Origin: Planctomycetota bacterium
GTDB lineage: Bacteria; Planctomycetota; J058; J103
Length of the DNA: 64,000 nucleotides
NCBI GenBank assembly: GCA_026004615.1
Contig: BPJM01000004.1
Coordinates: forward strand, 248,001-312,000
Direction: 5' to 3'
Part shown: positions 9,682 to 18,131 of the stretch, piece after piece
How the letters are laid out: each line of letters starts with the position of its first letter
How positions within the stretch are numbered: the first letter of the stretch is position 1
The notes under the pieces: generated by a model
Told to the model about the DNA's origin: nothing
Databases searched by the model: none
Seen by the model: the letters and a program-made list of their open reading frames with translations, nothing else
Position numbers and translations under genes: made by a program

Positions 9682-10602
9682 ATGATCGTCACCAGCGCGG
9701 AGGAGTTTCTGCAGGCCTGGGGGGACGGGCGCCGCTATCCGCCGGTGCGGCCGGCGGCGATGCGGGCGGCGATGCTGGTCAGCCCGCGCGGTTTCCGCGT
9801 GAGCGAGCAGGCCGCCCAGGACAACCGCTACCTGGCCGCCGGGGCGAGCGTCGATCCCGAACGCGCGCACGCCCAGCACCGCGCGGTCGCCGAGCGGCTG
9901 GCCGAGCTGGGCGTGCCGGTGGTGCTGTTCGCCGGCCAGCCCGGGCTGGACGATGCGGTGTATCCGAACAACGCCTTCGCCACCGTGCCGGGCCGGCTGA
10001 TCCTCGGGGCGATGCGGCATCCGGTGCGCCAGCGCGAGACCGCGCGCGAGGATGTGCGGCGCCTGTTCACGCAGCTGCTCCGCTACGAGGTGGTCGATCT
10101 GGGCGCGCGCCGCTGTGTCGCCGAGCTGACCGGGCCGCTGGTCATCGACCGGCCGCGCGGGGTCGGATTCTGCGGTATGAGCGGGCGGGTCGACGAGGCA
10201 GGCTGCGCCGCCATGCACGAGGCGTTCGGGCTCGCGCTCACCTTCCGCTTCGCGCTGGCCGAGGGCGAGTACCACACCAACGTCGTGTTCTCCGTGCTCG
10301 CCGGACGGGCGGCGGTGCTGCACGCGGGCTCGTTCGCCGATCCGGAGGTGCCGCAGGCGATCGCGCGCGCCTACCCGGAGCGGACGCTGCTGTTGACCGA
10401 CGAGGAGAAGGCGGCGTTCTGCGGCAACTGCCTGGCGGTCACGCCCGCCGACGTCATGATGAGCGCGCGCGCGGCGGCGGCGCTCCGCCCCGAGGCGCAC
10501 GCCGCGCTCCAGGCGTGGGGCTTCCGCGTGCACGCGGTCGCCATCGACGAGCTGGAGAAGGGTGGCGGCAGCCTGCGCTGCCTGATCGCGGAGGTGTTCT
10601 GA
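9682..10602 (+). CDS. ctlX: CtlX-like guanidino/ureido hydrolase (amidinotransferase superfamily)
   Basis: 306 aa, amidinotransferase/pentein fold. Landmarks are VYPNNAFATVP (substrate-binding Asn pair), ELTGPLVIDR, GMSGRVDEAG, the catalytic His in GEYHTNVV (residue 198) and the catalytic Cys in FCGNCLAVT (residue 250). This pattern fits the citrulline hydrolase/DDAH-like CtlX family, where the Cys attacks the guanidino or ureido carbon. It is followed 5 nt later by arginine deiminase, so an arginine to citrulline to ornithine route is plausible. It could instead act on methylarginine. The start at ATG 9682 is preceded by GGGGCGAGGG. Confidence 0.8.
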   Translation: MIVTSAEEFLQAWGDGRRYPPVRPAAMRAAMLVSPRGFRVSEQAAQDNRYLAAGASVDPERAHAQHRAVAERLAELGVPVVLFAGQPGLDDAVYPNNAFATVPGRLILGAMRHPVRQRETAREDVRRLFTQLLRYEVVDLGARRCVAELTGPLVIDRPRGVGFCGMSGRVDEAGCAAMHEAFGLALTFRFALAEGEYHTNVVFSVLAGRAAVLHAGSFADPEVPQAIARAYPERTLLLTDEEKAAFCGNCLAVTPADVMMSARAAAALRPEAHAALQAWGFRVHAVAIDELEKGGGSLRCLIAEVF

Positions 10603-10607
10603 AGCCC

Positions 10608-11885
10608 ATGCGGCTCGGGGTCTACTCGGAGATCGGCCGGCTGCGCCAGGTCATGGTGCACGCACCCGGTCCGGAGATCGACCAGATGCCGCCCTCCATG
10701 ATGGCGGAGCTGTTGTTCGACGACATCCTGCACGGCCCGCGCGCCCGCGCGGAGCACCAGCGGTTCCGCGCCGTGATGGAGTGCTTCGGCGTCGAGGTCT
10801 GGGACACCCAGCAGCTGCTCGCCGAGGCGCTGGCGGCGGCGGCGGACGAACACCGGGCGGGGCTGCTCCTGGAGATCGATGATCTGGAGGGGCTGGGCAG
10901 CGAGGTGGTGGCCGAGCTGCGCGCGCTCCCGGCGCCGGCGCTGGCGCGGGCGCTCGTCGAGGGGCTGCCGGCGCAGCCGCCGGAGCGCGAACCGGATTAC
11001 CTCTTCCGCATGACGCCGCTGCCCAACCTCATGTTCACGCGCGACGCGCTGGTGGTGCTCGGCGATGCGGTGCTGATCGGGGCCATGAGCCGGCCGGCCC
11101 GCCAGCGCGAGCCGGCGCTGGGGCGCTTCATCTTCGAGCACCACCCGCGGCTCGGCGGCGCACCGGTGCTGTGCGACTTCGGGCGGCGGCGCCGGGTTGC
11201 CTTCCCCATCGGGGTGACCCCCACTCTGGAGGGCGGCGATGTGCTGGTGCTCCAGGAGGGGATCGTGGTGCTCGGGCTCAGCGAGCGCACCATGGAGAGC
11301 GCCGCCGATGTGCTGACCGAACGGCTGCGGGGGCACGAGCGGTTCCACACGCTCGTGCTGGTCCCCTTGCCCAAGGCGCGGCACGCCATGCACCTGGACA
11401 CCGTGTTCACGCGCATCGCCGAGGACCAGTGCCTGCTCTACGGCCCCATGCTGCTGCCGGGCGGGGCGGAGAGCGTGAGCGCGATCAGCATCGACCTCGG
11501 CGATCCGGCCGACTGGGGCACCCGCCGGCCCTCGCTGCTGGAGGCGCTGCGGCGCGCCGGGGTGGAGCTCGAGCCGGTGCTGTGCGGCGGCAGCGGCGAC
11601 TACATCCAGCAGGCGCGCGAGCAGTGGTCGGACGGCGCCAACAGCTTCGCGCTCGCGCCCGGGGTCGTGATGGTCTACCAGCGCAATGCCCGCACCGCCG
11701 AGGAGCTGGGCCGGCGCGGCTACCACCTGGTCTCGGTCGACGAGATGCCCTTCGATTCCGACGGCCGCTGCCGCTACGAGTTCCGCCCGGGCAAGCGCTA
11801 CGCGATCCTGCTGCCGGGCGAGGAGCTGTCGCGCGCGCGCGGCGGCCCGCGCTGCATGACGATGCCGCTGGTGCGCGAGGGCTAG
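10608..11885 (+). CDS. arcA: Arginine deiminase
   Basis: 425 aa. Hydrolyses L-arginine to citrulline and ammonia in the cytoplasm. Motifs in order: PNLMFTRDALVV (residues about 139-150), EGGDVLVL, MHLDTVFT with the catalytic His, and the C-terminal GGPRCMTMPL carrying the nucleophilic Cys about ten residues from the end. Length matches the family (about 410). It lies 5 nt after the ctlX-like gene, so the two form one operon. No ornithine carbamoyltransferase, carbamate kinase or arginine/ornithine antiporter follows, so this is not the usual arc energy operon. Confidence 0.93.
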   Translation: MRLGVYSEIGRLRQVMVHAPGPEIDQMPPSMMAELLFDDILHGPRARAEHQRFRAVMECFGVEVWDTQQLLAEALAAAADEHRAGLLLEIDDLEGLGSEVVAELRALPAPALARALVEGLPAQPPEREPDYLFRMTPLPNLMFTRDALVVLGDAVLIGAMSRPARQREPALGRFIFEHHPRLGGAPVLCDFGRRRRVAFPIGVTPTLEGGDVLVLQEGIVVLGLSERTMESAADVLTERLRGHERFHTLVLVPLPKARHAMHLDTVFTRIAEDQCLLYGPMLLPGGAESVSAISIDLGDPADWGTRRPSLLEALRRAGVELEPVLCGGSGDYIQQAREQWSDGANSFALAPGVVMVYQRNARTAEELGRRGYHLVSVDEMPFDSDGRCRYEFRPGKRYAILLPGEELSRARGGPRCMTMPLVREG

Positions 11886-11890
11886 CGCGC

Positions 11891-11918
11891 CCGGCGGGCG
11901 GGCGGCTCAGCCCGCCGG
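11891..11918. terminator. Possible bidirectional hairpin between convergent genes
   Basis: A perfect 9-bp inverted repeat, CCGGCGGGC and GCCCGCCGG, with a 10-nt loop, sits between the arcA stop and the end of the convergent gene, overlapping the latter's last codons. There is no T tract, so intrinsic termination is uncertain, but the position suits a shared terminator. Confidence 0.4.
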
Positions 11919-13556
11919 GGCGCCGGCCGGCTCGGGCAGGCTCAGGTGCTCGACCACCGCCCGCACGGTCGGCCAGCGGCGGCGGGGCAGAGCCCGAAGC
12001 CGCCGAGCAGCACCACGCGTGCTGCCCTGGGCCAGGTCCAGCTCGCGGCGGGTGACCGCCGCCCGGCCCGCGCGCGCCGCCTCCGCGCGGGCGCCGACGG
12101 CGATGGCGGTCAGGATGCCGGCCAGCTGCGCCAGCACGTGCAGCCAGCTGGGAGCCCGCCTCAGCTCGGCGGCGAAGATCAGGTCGCGCGCGAGCCTGCG
12201 CAGCCGCCGGTCGGTGGTGGGATCCTCCAGCGGCAGCGGCAGGCGCTCGAGCTGGCGCAGGCGAGCGGCGAGCTCCGGCAGCCACAGCTCGAGCTGGCGT
12301 GGTCGGCCGGGCGTGGCCAGCCGGCAGCGCAGCGCGGCCAGCCGCAGGTGCTCGATCGTCTCGGCGTGCCGCTGGTGCGGGCTCTGGCCGCTCGCGCCCA
12401 CCACCCGCTCCGCCGCGCGCGCCTGGTGCTGGAGCCAGTCCGCCAGCGCCTCGAGCCCCCGGGCCGCCTCGATCGGCGGATAGGGCTCCCCGTAGCGCTG
12501 CGCGGGCGGCACCGCGCACGCCGCGGTGATGACCTCGTGGGGCTGGACCGCGGCGTCGTCGGCGGATTCCAGCCGGTCGATGAGATCGAAGGTGGCGTCG
12601 CGTACCGCGCGGAGCGCATCCACGACGGTGCCGCCGGGGTGCTCCAGCACCCGCTGCAAATGGAGCAGAAAGCCGAGGAAGTAGGCGTAGTCGATCACCA
12701 GCCCGCCGTCCAGGTCGACCGGCGGGTGGTACAGCCCCTCCTCGACCAGCAGTTCATCGATCTCCCGTTCGAGCCGGCGCAGCCGCTCGAGCGTGGTGGG
12801 ACCGGTGAAGGCGCTCACCCCGAAGCTGTGGCACTCCGGGCGGTCGACCACCAGCTTGCCGAACACCGTCAGGCGCACCCGGCTCGGATACAGCCGGCAC
12901 AACAGCGGCTTGTGTTCCTCGCCCCAGTAGGCGTGGATGGCGCAACGGTTGTCCGGCAACAGATAGGCGCAGCGCCCGTCGGGCCGCTGGGGCAGGTAGG
13001 GTTCCTCCGACGCGGGCCCCTCGCCGTGGCGCCGCATGACGTAGCGCGGCCGGCCCCGCAGGTGCGGCAGGCGCTGCTCCAGATCCTCCAGCGCCTGCAG
13101 CCGCTGCACATCCCGCGCCGTCAGCGGGCCGTAGTTGTTGTACACCCGGCAACAGGCACCGCACCCCTGGCAGCCGAAGCGCGCCTGCTCGTCCAGCGCC
13201 ACCAGCGGTGCCCCGAGCATCGCCTCCGGGTGGGCGCGCGCCCCCCCGAGCCGCCGGAGGCTGTCCGCATCCGCGTCGGTGGTCAGCCGCAGGTAGCGCA
13301 GCGACTTGACGAAGCGCACCAGCTCGCGCAGCGCCGCGGGTCGCTCGGGCTCCGGCAGGGCGCGCCACAGCGCCTCGAGATCGCGCGAGCCGTCGCACAG
13401 CTCGAGCACGTTGAGCTGCCAGCGCGCGCGCAGCACCAGCTGGTTGCCGGTCAAGGGATCGCCCAGCCGCGGCGGCCCGTCGCGCTCCGGATCCTCGGGG
13501 ATCCAGAGCTTGAGCTCGGCGCGCAGCTGCGGGCGGTAGGCCGATCCCGACGCCAA
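11907..13556 (-). CDS. YkgJ-family Cys-cluster protein (putative metal/Fe-S binding)
   Basis: 549 aa. The central part has FGCQGCGACCRVYNNYG followed about 70 residues later by CAIHAYWGEEHKPLLCRLYP, the eight-Cys-type zinc/iron-chelating pattern of the YkgJ/FliB-like family. The first 120 residues (LKLWIPEDPERDGPPRLGDP...) look like a winged-helix or PqqD-like module, and the C-terminal 250 residues are helical and Arg/Leu-rich. Exact reaction unknown; some relatives are lysine methylases of flagellin, but nothing flagellar is near. The start is TTG 13556, supported by GGAGG seven bases upstream. It is convergent with arcA. Confidence 0.7.
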   Translation of the reverse strand: MASGSAYRPQLRAELKLWIPEDPERDGPPRLGDPLTGNQLVLRARWQLNVLELCDGSRDLEALWRALPEPERPAALRELVRFVKSLRYLRLTTDADADSLRRLGGARAHPEAMLGAPLVALDEQARFGCQGCGACCRVYNNYGPLTARDVQRLQALEDLEQRLPHLRGRPRYVMRRHGEGPASEEPYLPQRPDGRCAYLLPDNRCAIHAYWGEEHKPLLCRLYPSRVRLTVFGKLVVDRPECHSFGVSAFTGPTTLERLRRLEREIDELLVEEGLYHPPVDLDGGLVIDYAYFLGFLLHLQRVLEHPGGTVVDALRAVRDATFDLIDRLESADDAAVQPHEVITAACAVPPAQRYGEPYPPIEAARGLEALADWLQHQARAAERVVGASGQSPHQRHAETIEHLRLAALRCRLATPGRPRQLELWLPELAARLRQLERLPLPLEDPTTDRRLRRLARDLIFAAELRRAPSWLHVLAQLAGILTAIAVGARAEAARAGRAAVTRRELDLAQGSTRGAARRLRALPRRRWPTVRAVVEHLSLPEPAGAPAG

Positions 13557-13745
13557 GCAGATCCTCCGCCGGGGCGGCGGCAGCGCCCCGCCCCGCCCCG
13601 CTCCGACCGGCCCTAGCCGGGACCGGGCCTCCTCATGATAGCGCGCGTCCGCCGCGCGGTGCCGTGCAGCATGCGGGGCGGCGGGCCCCGACCACCCCGG
13701 GGCCAGTGCCGCGGCCGCGCCCCGGCAGAGCCGAGGGCGGGGCGC

Positions 13746-15917
13746 TCACTTGCTCGTCTGCACCAGCGCCCCGTCCCAGTCCGGGCCGGGCTCGTGCTCG
13801 CACAGGGCGCGGCAGCGCGCCGCGTGCTCGCGCGCCGCGGCGTCCTGCGGGTCCTCGGCCAGCAGCTGCTCGAAATGCGCCAGTGCCTGCTGCCAGCGGC
13901 GCTCCAGGTACAGCGCCAGCGCCTCCTCGTAGCGCCGCGCCCGCGCCAGCCGTGCCGGCTCCACCTCGCCCGCCCGGCCCAAGAGCTCGTAGACCTCGAC
14001 CGGACGGCGGCGGCCTTTGACCGCCACCAGCGCCACCCGCCGGAACACCAGGCCCTCGCCGGCCGCCGCCCGGGTGGCCTCGCTCGCCAGCACCTCGGTG
14101 CCCAACAGCTTGTTGAGCGCCTCCAGGCGCGCGGCGAGGTTGACCCCGTCCCCGAGCGCGGTGTAGTTGAGCCGGTCCTCCGAGCCGAAGTTGCCGACCA
14201 CCACCTCGGCGGTGTGCAGCCCGATCCGCGTCTGCAGCCGCGGTGCCTCGGGACGCTCGCGCTCCAGCCGCCCGACGGCGGCCAGCAGCTCCAGCGCCGC
14301 CTCGCACGCCTGCCGGGCGTGCGCGGGAACCGGCTGCGGGGCGTTCCAGAACGCCATCACCGCGTCGCCGATGTACTTGTCGACCGTGCCCTGGTGGTCG
14401 TGGATCGCGCGGGTGACCGCGGTGAAGTAGGCTCCGAGCAGCCGCGCCAGCTCCGCCGGATCCATGCCCTCGGCCAGCGCGGTGAACTCGCGGAGGTCGG
14501 TGAACATGATGGTGAGCGGGCGGATCTCGCCTCCCAGATGCGGCTCGGCCTGCTGCGCCAGCAGCGTCCGCACCAGCTTGACCGGCACGTAGCGCTGGAA
14601 GGCGCGCAGTCCCACGCGCGCCTCCTCGAACGCGCATAGCACCTCGTCGATCTCGCGGAAGCGGCTGCGCGCCTCGATTCCGCCCTCCAGCTCCAGCCGC
14701 CGTAGCCGTTCGCTCTCGCGTACCAGCAGCCGCAGCGAGCGCGAGATGGCGTTGGCGATCAACACCCCGAGCAGCACGGCCAGCCCGGCCAGCGCGGCCG
14801 CCAGCAGCGCGCTGTGCACGGTTGCCGCGCGCGCGCTGGCCAGGAACTCGTCCTCCAGCGCGATCACCCCCACCAGCCACGGCCGTGCGGGATCGATCGT
14901 GATGGGCTTGAGCGCCGCCACCCACCGCGAACCCGCCGCCCGGTAGGCGACGGTGGTGCCGGCGGGGGCGGTGGCGGGGCCTGCCGGCTGGCCGCTGCGC
15001 TGCAGCAGCCCCACCACCTCCGGCAGAGTGCCCAGATGCGCGACCGCCGGGCTGGGGCATTCGCGGATATGGAGCAGGCGCGCGCCGTGGGGCGCATGGC
15101 CGCCGGTGGCGGCGGGCGGCGGCGCCAGAGCACCGGCGTCCTGGTGGGGCCAGGCGATCAGCCGGCCCCGGTGATCGAGGATGAAGGCGTGGCCGGACTG
15201 CCCCACCCGCATGCGGCCGACGAAGTGCGACAGATCGAGCAGGCTCACATCGACGCTCAGCACGCCGGCGGGCGCGCCGTGCCCGCCGGGCGCGACCGGC
15301 AGCGCGGCGGTGATGCCGGGCAACCCCCCGGTGTGGAACACATAGACGTCCGTCCAGTACAGCCCCCCTTGCTCGCGGGCGCCCACGTACCAGGGTCGGG
15401 TGCGCGGGTCGTAGGCGTCCGCGGGATCGGGGTGGAGCTCCGCCGGGGCGAGTGGGCCCCCCGGCTGCCGCCGCGCCCAGAGCACCTGGCGCACGCCGCC
15501 CGCGAGGTCGATCCGCTTCGTCCACAGCGCGCCATCGGGCTGGCGCCGCACCATGAGGAAGCGGCCCCGCTCGTCGCCCCAGGCCAGGCTCGCCACGTCG
15601 AGGTGGACGGACAGAAAGTCGAAGAAGTACGCCTCGATGTCGTCCAGCTGCTCGACGCGGATCAGCTGGTGTTCGAGCAGCGCCAGCGCCAGTTCGGCGG
15701 CCTGCCGGGTCGGGACCAGGAAGCGGTCGACCTGCTCGCGCACCAGCTCGGCGTTGTGCTGGATCAGCTCGCGCGAGAACGCGAGCATGGAACCCGCATG
15801 CGCCCGATAGGCGATCGCGCCCACCAGCGCCGCGCTGAGCAACATGAGCGCCGCCAGCACGACCGCGAAGGTGGGTCCCAGCCGCGGCCGCCAGCCGCTC
15901 CGCCGCGCCTGCGCCAT
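13746..15917 (-). CDS. Adenylate/guanylate cyclase with dCache sensor domain
   Basis: 723 aa. An N-terminal membrane helix (about 13-36) is followed by a large extracytoplasmic dCache region with DPRTRPWYVGAREQGG and GVLSVDVSLLDL. A second membrane helix (AALAGLAVLLGVLIAN) and a short HAMP-like linker follow. The class III cyclase domain comes next: IMFTDLREFTALAEGMD, DKYIGDAVMAFWNAP, RIGLHTAEVVVGNFGS and ALGDGVNLAARLEALN. The metal-binding Asp residues are present. A TPR-like helical tail (YLERRWQQALAHFEQLL) ends the protein. It likely makes cAMP or cGMP when a small periplasmic ligand binds. The sensor resembles that of the kinase at 7225-9531. Confidence 0.9.
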   Translation of the reverse strand: MAQARRSGWRPRLGPTFAVVLAALMLLSAALVGAIAYRAHAGSMLAFSRELIQHNAELVREQVDRFLVPTRQAAELALALLEHQLIRVEQLDDIEAYFFDFLSVHLDVASLAWGDERGRFLMVRRQPDGALWTKRIDLAGGVRQVLWARRQPGGPLAPAELHPDPADAYDPRTRPWYVGAREQGGLYWTDVYVFHTGGLPGITAALPVAPGGHGAPAGVLSVDVSLLDLSHFVGRMRVGQSGHAFILDHRGRLIAWPHQDAGALAPPPAATGGHAPHGARLLHIRECPSPAVAHLGTLPEVVGLLQRSGQPAGPATAPAGTTVAYRAAGSRWVAALKPITIDPARPWLVGVIALEDEFLASARAATVHSALLAAALAGLAVLLGVLIANAISRSLRLLVRESERLRRLELEGGIEARSRFREIDEVLCAFEEARVGLRAFQRYVPVKLVRTLLAQQAEPHLGGEIRPLTIMFTDLREFTALAEGMDPAELARLLGAYFTAVTRAIHDHQGTVDKYIGDAVMAFWNAPQPVPAHARQACEAALELLAAVGRLERERPEAPRLQTRIGLHTAEVVVGNFGSEDRLNYTALGDGVNLAARLEALNKLLGTEVLASEATRAAAGEGLVFRRVALVAVKGRRRPVEVYELLGRAGEVEPARLARARRYEEALALYLERRWQQALAHFEQLLAEDPQDAAAREHAARCRALCEHEPGPDWDGALVQTSK

Positions 15918-16023
15918 GCCGTCCCCTCCGCGCGCCGCCCGCGGCCACTGCCGAGCGTACCCCCAGGCGCGCCGGGCGGCAATCCGCCCGCGCGCGGCGC
16001 GGCCGGGCTCCGCTCCGCCGCGA

Positions 16024-17248
16024 TCAGGTGGCGAGCGGCCGGCGCAGGGTCTCGGTGAGCACCAAGCCCCGCTGCCGGAACCGCTCCAGGAAGAGCGCGG
16101 GATCGATCACGCGCTCCAGCGGTTGCGCCCCGCGCGGCGCCTCGGCGCTGGCCAGGTGGGCGCAGATGATGGCGGCGGGGAACGCGGTCATGCGCTCCAT
16201 GGCGCGAAATCCCGTCAGCGGATCGGCGCGGTCGAGGATCTCCAGAGTGCGCCGCACCGGCCGGTCCCCATCGCTGCCCTCGCAGCTGACCCGCAGCACC
16301 ACCAGGTCCGGCTCCTCGGGGAGGTCCAGCCGCTCCTGCAGCAGCACGTGCAACAGTGCGCGCGGCGCCACCAGGGCGTGGCCGCCATCGGCGGTCTGCA
16401 CGCTGCGCGGCTGCTCGGGACAGTAGCCCCAGATCACGGAGCAGCCGCAGCTTGGCGGCGTGGCCCGGATAGCGCAGGGTCTTGTAGTCGAACTCCTCGA
16501 GCACGCCCTGGTAGGTCCGGGGCATGGTGGACGCACCGCCGCTGGTCGCGAAGGCCTCCAGCCGCCCCAGCGCCTCGAACTCCAGCTGCTCGTCCTCCTC
16601 GGGCGCCAGCGCCGGCACGCTGGTCAGCCGGCCCTGGCGCAGCACCAGGCACTCGCCGGTGTACTCGTTGGTGAGCCCCTCGACCGCGAAGGTCAGCAGG
16701 TAGTCCAGCGGCGGGCGCGGCCGCTGGGGCAGGCCGCCACAGCGCACCCGCACCGCGCGTGGCGCGGGGGTGCGCGCGATCAGATACGCTGCCAGCGTGT
16801 TGGCCAGACCCGGCGCCAGGCCGCAGTCCGGCGTGAGCGTCACGCCCGCCCGGCGCGCCTGCGCATCGAGGGCGAGCACCCGGGCGGAGATCTCGGTGTT
16901 GCCGCCCAGATCGCAGAACGAGCAGCGCGCCTCGATCGCTCGGGCAGCGAGCGCTGGATTGAGCGGATAGGGCAGCGCCGACAGCGCCGCGTGCGCGCCC
17001 TCGAAGAGCGCGCGCACCGCCAGGGGATCGGCGGCATCCACGCCTGCGGGCTCCACCACCGCGGGCGCGCCCGCCGCCTGGAGCAGCCGGTTGACGCGCG
17101 CCGCCGCCCGCTCGGCCAGCGCCCGATCCCGGTCGGCGAGCCGCACCTGGGCTGCGGCACCGAAGCGGCCCAGGTCATAGGCGGCGGCCGCACCCTGCCG
17201 CCCCGCGCCGAGCACTGCGTAGACGCGGTCGCGCCCTGCGCTTTCCAT
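16024..17248 (-). CDS. Saccharopine dehydrogenase/lysine dehydrogenase-like oxidoreductase, frameshifted
   Basis: From ATG 17248 the protein starts with a Rossmann fold (YAVLGAGRQGAAAAYDL), then the family block CSFCDLGGNTEISARVL and TPDCGLAPGLANTLAAYL, and EFDYKTLRYPGHAAKLRLL. Around 16417-16430 the frame shifts by one base. The matching C-terminal third (VQTADGGHALVAPRALL, DPLTGFRAMERMTAFPAAI, ending ETLRRPLAT) continues in the next frame to the stop at 16024. Removing one base from a G/C run joins them, giving about 407 aa, the family's usual size. A sequencing error is more likely than decay. These enzymes are NAD(P)-dependent and act on lysine-derived imines. Confidence 0.82.
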
Positions 17249-17272
17249 GCGGCCGCCGCCCCCGCCGCGCGG

Positions 17273-18079
17273 CTACTGCGGCGAGCCCGGGCCGGTCGGC
17301 CCCGCGGCCGGCCCGGCGGGAGCCGGGCCGGGATAGTAGCCAGGAGGGGGCCGGCGGTTGAGCTGGTCGATCATCTTGTTGAACGACTTGGCGAACGCGA
17401 TCTTGAGCGTCTTGCCCATGGAGTCGCGCTCGTTTTCGATCACCTCCTTGGTCTCCCCGCGCACCCCGAGCACGCTCCACTTGCCGCCCTCGACCTCGAA
17501 GCGCTGCTTGTACGAGGTACCGGCGTCCGCCGCCACGATCTCGCGCGTCTCCACATCGATAATGCGCCCGGAGACCTGGACGTCGTAGGTCAGCGTCTGC
17601 GCCGAGCTGCCGACCTCGACCAGGCCCAGCACGTCGACACCCTTCTTGCCCTTGGTCTTGGTGATGCGGAAGTTCGTGATCGCGCCCACCAGCACGTACT
17701 TCGCGCCCAGCATGTTGCCGATCTTGGCCGCGGTCTGCGGGTTGACGTACTCCGTCTGGCCGAACTCCAGCTCCTTGCTCACCTCTTCGAGCTGACCGCC
17801 ATGGCTTTCCACCGGGCGGAAACCGGCCTCGATCGCGTACGCCGTGATCACGTCGGGCGCGATGTCGCCCAGCGTCTTGTATTCGCTGAGGCTCTTGTTG
17901 ACGTAGGGGACCACGGCGATGGTGGCGCCCCAGTACGGCGGCCGCACCGGCCGGATCGCCTCGCCCTCGACATCGCTCGACTCGTAGCCCGGCTCATCCG
18001 GCGGCGCCTGGGCGCTGGAACAGGCGGCCAGCGCCAGCGGTCCCAGCAGTGCTGCGACCGCCACGATTCGCTTGCACAC
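17273..18079 (-). CDS. CsgG-family lipoprotein
   Basis: 268 aa from GTG 18079, which is preceded by GGGAGACGAGG. A lipoprotein signal peptide ends at LALAACSS, so the protein is anchored by Cys. The mature part has the CsgG-like pattern IAVVPYVNKS..., FGQTEYVNPQTAAKIGNML, AKYVLVGAITNF and VSGRIIDVETREIV. This family includes curli secretion channels and LpoB-like cell-wall regulators; which applies is not clear. The Pro/Gly-rich tail is disordered. It lies 52 nt after the exported Ig-repeat protein gene and the two are likely co-transcribed. Confidence 0.8.
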   Translation of the reverse strand: MCKRIVAVAALLGPLALAACSSAQAPPDEPGYESSDVEGEAIRPVRPPYWGATIAVVPYVNKSLSEYKTLGDIAPDVITAYAIEAGFRPVESHGGQLEEVSKELEFGQTEYVNPQTAAKIGNMLGAKYVLVGAITNFRITKTKGKKGVDVLGLVEVGSSAQTLTYDVQVSGRIIDVETREIVAADAGTSYKQRFEVEGGKWSVLGVRGETKEVIENERDSMGKTLKIAFAKSFNKMIDQLNRRPPPGYYPGPAPAGPAAGPTGPGSPQ

Positions 18080-18131
18080 GGCCTCGTCTCCCTTCTCGGT
18101 TTGCAGCTCGATAGCCTGCGCTCGCGCCGGT

